A stretch of DNA of 6,723 nucleotides from NCBI GenBank assembly GCA_001643555.1, contig LXTH01000197.1, positions 2,815 through 9,537 of the forward strand. The letters run 5' to 3'. This DNA is from Nitrospirae bacterium SPGG5 (GTDB taxonomy: Bacteria; Nitrospirota; Nitrospiria; Nitrospirales; UBA8639). Below, in pieces: positions 5,919 to 6,723 of the stretch. Every line of letters begins with the position of its first letter. The stretch's first letter is position 1. The notes below the pieces were generated by a model that searched no databases, was not told the origin of the DNA, and worked only from the letters and a program-made list of their open reading frames with translations. The translations under genes and the position numbers were made by a program.

Positions 5919-6545
5919 GTGGCAACTCCCTTCCTTCATGGTGTGTATCTTCTCTTAGACGAACAGTGGTCTTCACAGGTTTCCCTGGTCGAAATCGTCG
6001 AGACTGCCGCAAAGTGTGGCGTTCGTCTCTTTCAATATCGAAACAAAACGGATTCTATGCTGGACTGTTATCAAAAGGGAATGCCGTTACGACACGCGAC
6101 GGCGGATGTAGATGCCACCTTTATCGTGAATGACCGGTGTGACTTGGCGATAGCCCTTGAGGCGGATGGCGTTCACCTTGGTCAAGATGATCTTCCATTC
6201 GATGTCGCGAGGCAAATTTTGGGAGAGAAGAAAATTATTGGGATCTCAACACACCGGCCTGAAGAAGTCGAAGCCGCGACGAACGAGGGTGCGGATTACA
6301 TTGGCTTTGGGCCCATTTTTTCAACAAGGACAAAGGCGGATCATGCACCGGTTGTCGGGATTACAGGGCTAGGGCAGGTTCGCTCGTTGACCACGTTGCC
6401 CATTTTTGCCATTGGTGGGATTACGGTAGATTCCGTACCGGCCATTCAACAGGCCGGTGGAAATGGCGTTGCAGTGGCTTCGGTCGTGTATCATTCTGTG
6501 AATCTCGAAGAAACCCTTCGTGAATTGGTTAAGTTCTTTCCTTAA
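5919..6545 (+). CDS. thiE: Thiamine-phosphate synthase
   Basis: ThiE joins hydroxymethylpyrimidine diphosphate and the thiazole phosphate to form thiamine phosphate in the cytoplasm. The 208-residue TIM-barrel protein shows the family motifs in order: FQYRNK (Q39, R41, K43), FIVNDRCDLA (N71, D72), ADGVHLGQDDLP (D83, H86, Q89, D90), IGISTH (S110, H112), ADYIGFGPIFSTRTK (126-139), FAIGGI (163-168) and GVAVAS (183-188). These cover the diphosphate, magnesium and thiazole-phosphate binding positions of the family. TenI-like relatives share the fold but usually lose part of the substrate-binding set, so ThiE is preferred. The GTG start at 5919 gives a normal N-terminus; no Shine-Dalgarno is visible, and with only 17 bases after accC, translation may depend on the upstream gene. 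There is no room for a thiamine riboswitch directly upstream. The stop is followed after two bases by a long palindrome. Confidence 0.93.
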   Translation: MATPFLHGVYLLLDEQWSSQVSLVEIVETAAKCGVRLFQYRNKTDSMLDCYQKGMPLRHATADVDATFIVNDRCDLAIALEADGVHLGQDDLPFDVARQILGEKKIIGISTHRPEEVEAATNEGADYIGFGPIFSTRTKADHAPVVGITGLGQVRSLTTLPIFAIGGITVDSVPAIQQAGGNGVAVASVVYHSVNLEETLRELVKFFP

Positions 6546-6547
6546 GA

Positions 6548-6722
6548 ACCTGAGAGAAACTAACTTGGACAATATCGCCCCAAGATTTGGGTCGGATTTG
6601 GATGGAACGATTGAGAAAAACCCGAGGCATAGCACAGCTATGTTGAGGGTGTTTCGATTGAGGCCCGTTCAAAGATGACCCGAAGATTGGATGCGAGATG
6701 TCCAAGTTAGTTTCTCTCAGGT
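6548..6722. repeat. Large palindromic repeat (REP/MITE-like), element 2
   Basis: The terminal arms 6548-6571 and 6699-6722 are perfect reverse complements over 24 bases, beginning ACCTGAGAGAAAC on the left. The interior is also largely self-complementary, and the centre is a perfect hairpin, CATAGC (6628-6633), loop ACA, GCTATG (6637-6642). It starts two bases after the thiE stop, so transcripts of the run would end in, or pass through, a very long hairpin. The base beyond the right arm (6723) does not pair with 6547, suggesting the arms end here, though the window closes at this point. No target-site duplication can be judged. The class and origin (MITE, REP-type or transcription-ending structure) are inferred. 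Confidence 0.8.
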
Positions 6723-6723
6723 C

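Noticed and set aside
6548..6722. Element 2 as a plain intrinsic terminator
   Set aside because: The arms are far longer than a normal terminator stem and no T-run follows within the window. It may still stop transcription, but its form is that of a repeat element.

Overview
The window looks like chromosomal DNA of a free-living bacterium of roughly 50% GC. My best guess is a Nitrospira-like member of the Nitrospirota. That rests mainly on two large, dyad-symmetric intergenic repeats of a style I associate with those genomes, and secondarily on the gene content. The taxon is an inference, not a search result; I put it at about 0.6.

Layout. At the left edge, on the minus strand, lies the 5' third of leuS (leucyl-tRNA synthetase), running out of the window. 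A 519-base spacer separates it from the divergent plus-strand genes. The spacer holds a candidate leuS promoter, a 146-base palindromic repeat (695-840) and a smaller inverted repeat (999-1067). Next, at 1113-2612, is a 499-residue DUF2779-type protein. It joins a Cas4/RecB-like PD-(D/E)XK nuclease with an apparent four-cysteine Fe-S site to a C-terminal DnaQ-like (DEDD) exonuclease domain. A good sigma70-type promoter candidate follows (TTGACC, 17 bases, TAGAAT). It precedes five plus-strand genes: aroQ (type II 3-dehydroquinase), efp (elongation factor P), accB (biotin carboxyl carrier protein), accC (biotin carboxylase) and thiE (thiamine-phosphate synthase). Two bases after the thiE stop begins a second large palindrome with 24-base perfect arms that runs to the window end (6548-6722).

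How the genes fit together. AccB carries the biotin that AccC carboxylates, the first half-reaction of acetyl-CoA carboxylase for fatty acid synthesis. AroQ serves the shikimate pathway, ThiE makes thiamine phosphate, and EF-P and LeuS serve translation. The aroQ/efp/accB/accC association is an old one, known from Bacillus subtilis among others; here the aminopeptidase P gene found between aroQ and efp there is absent and thiE is attached at the end. The nuclease fusion is the least understood protein. The two palindromes share a central design (a GAG-type foot, 6-bp stem, 3-base loop and a TGAG-type foot) that suggests one class of REP-like or MITE-like elements. They are the main structure not explained by genes. 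Most genes here lack a clear Shine-Dalgarno sequence. I found no rRNA, tRNA, CRISPR array, prophage or transposase gene.
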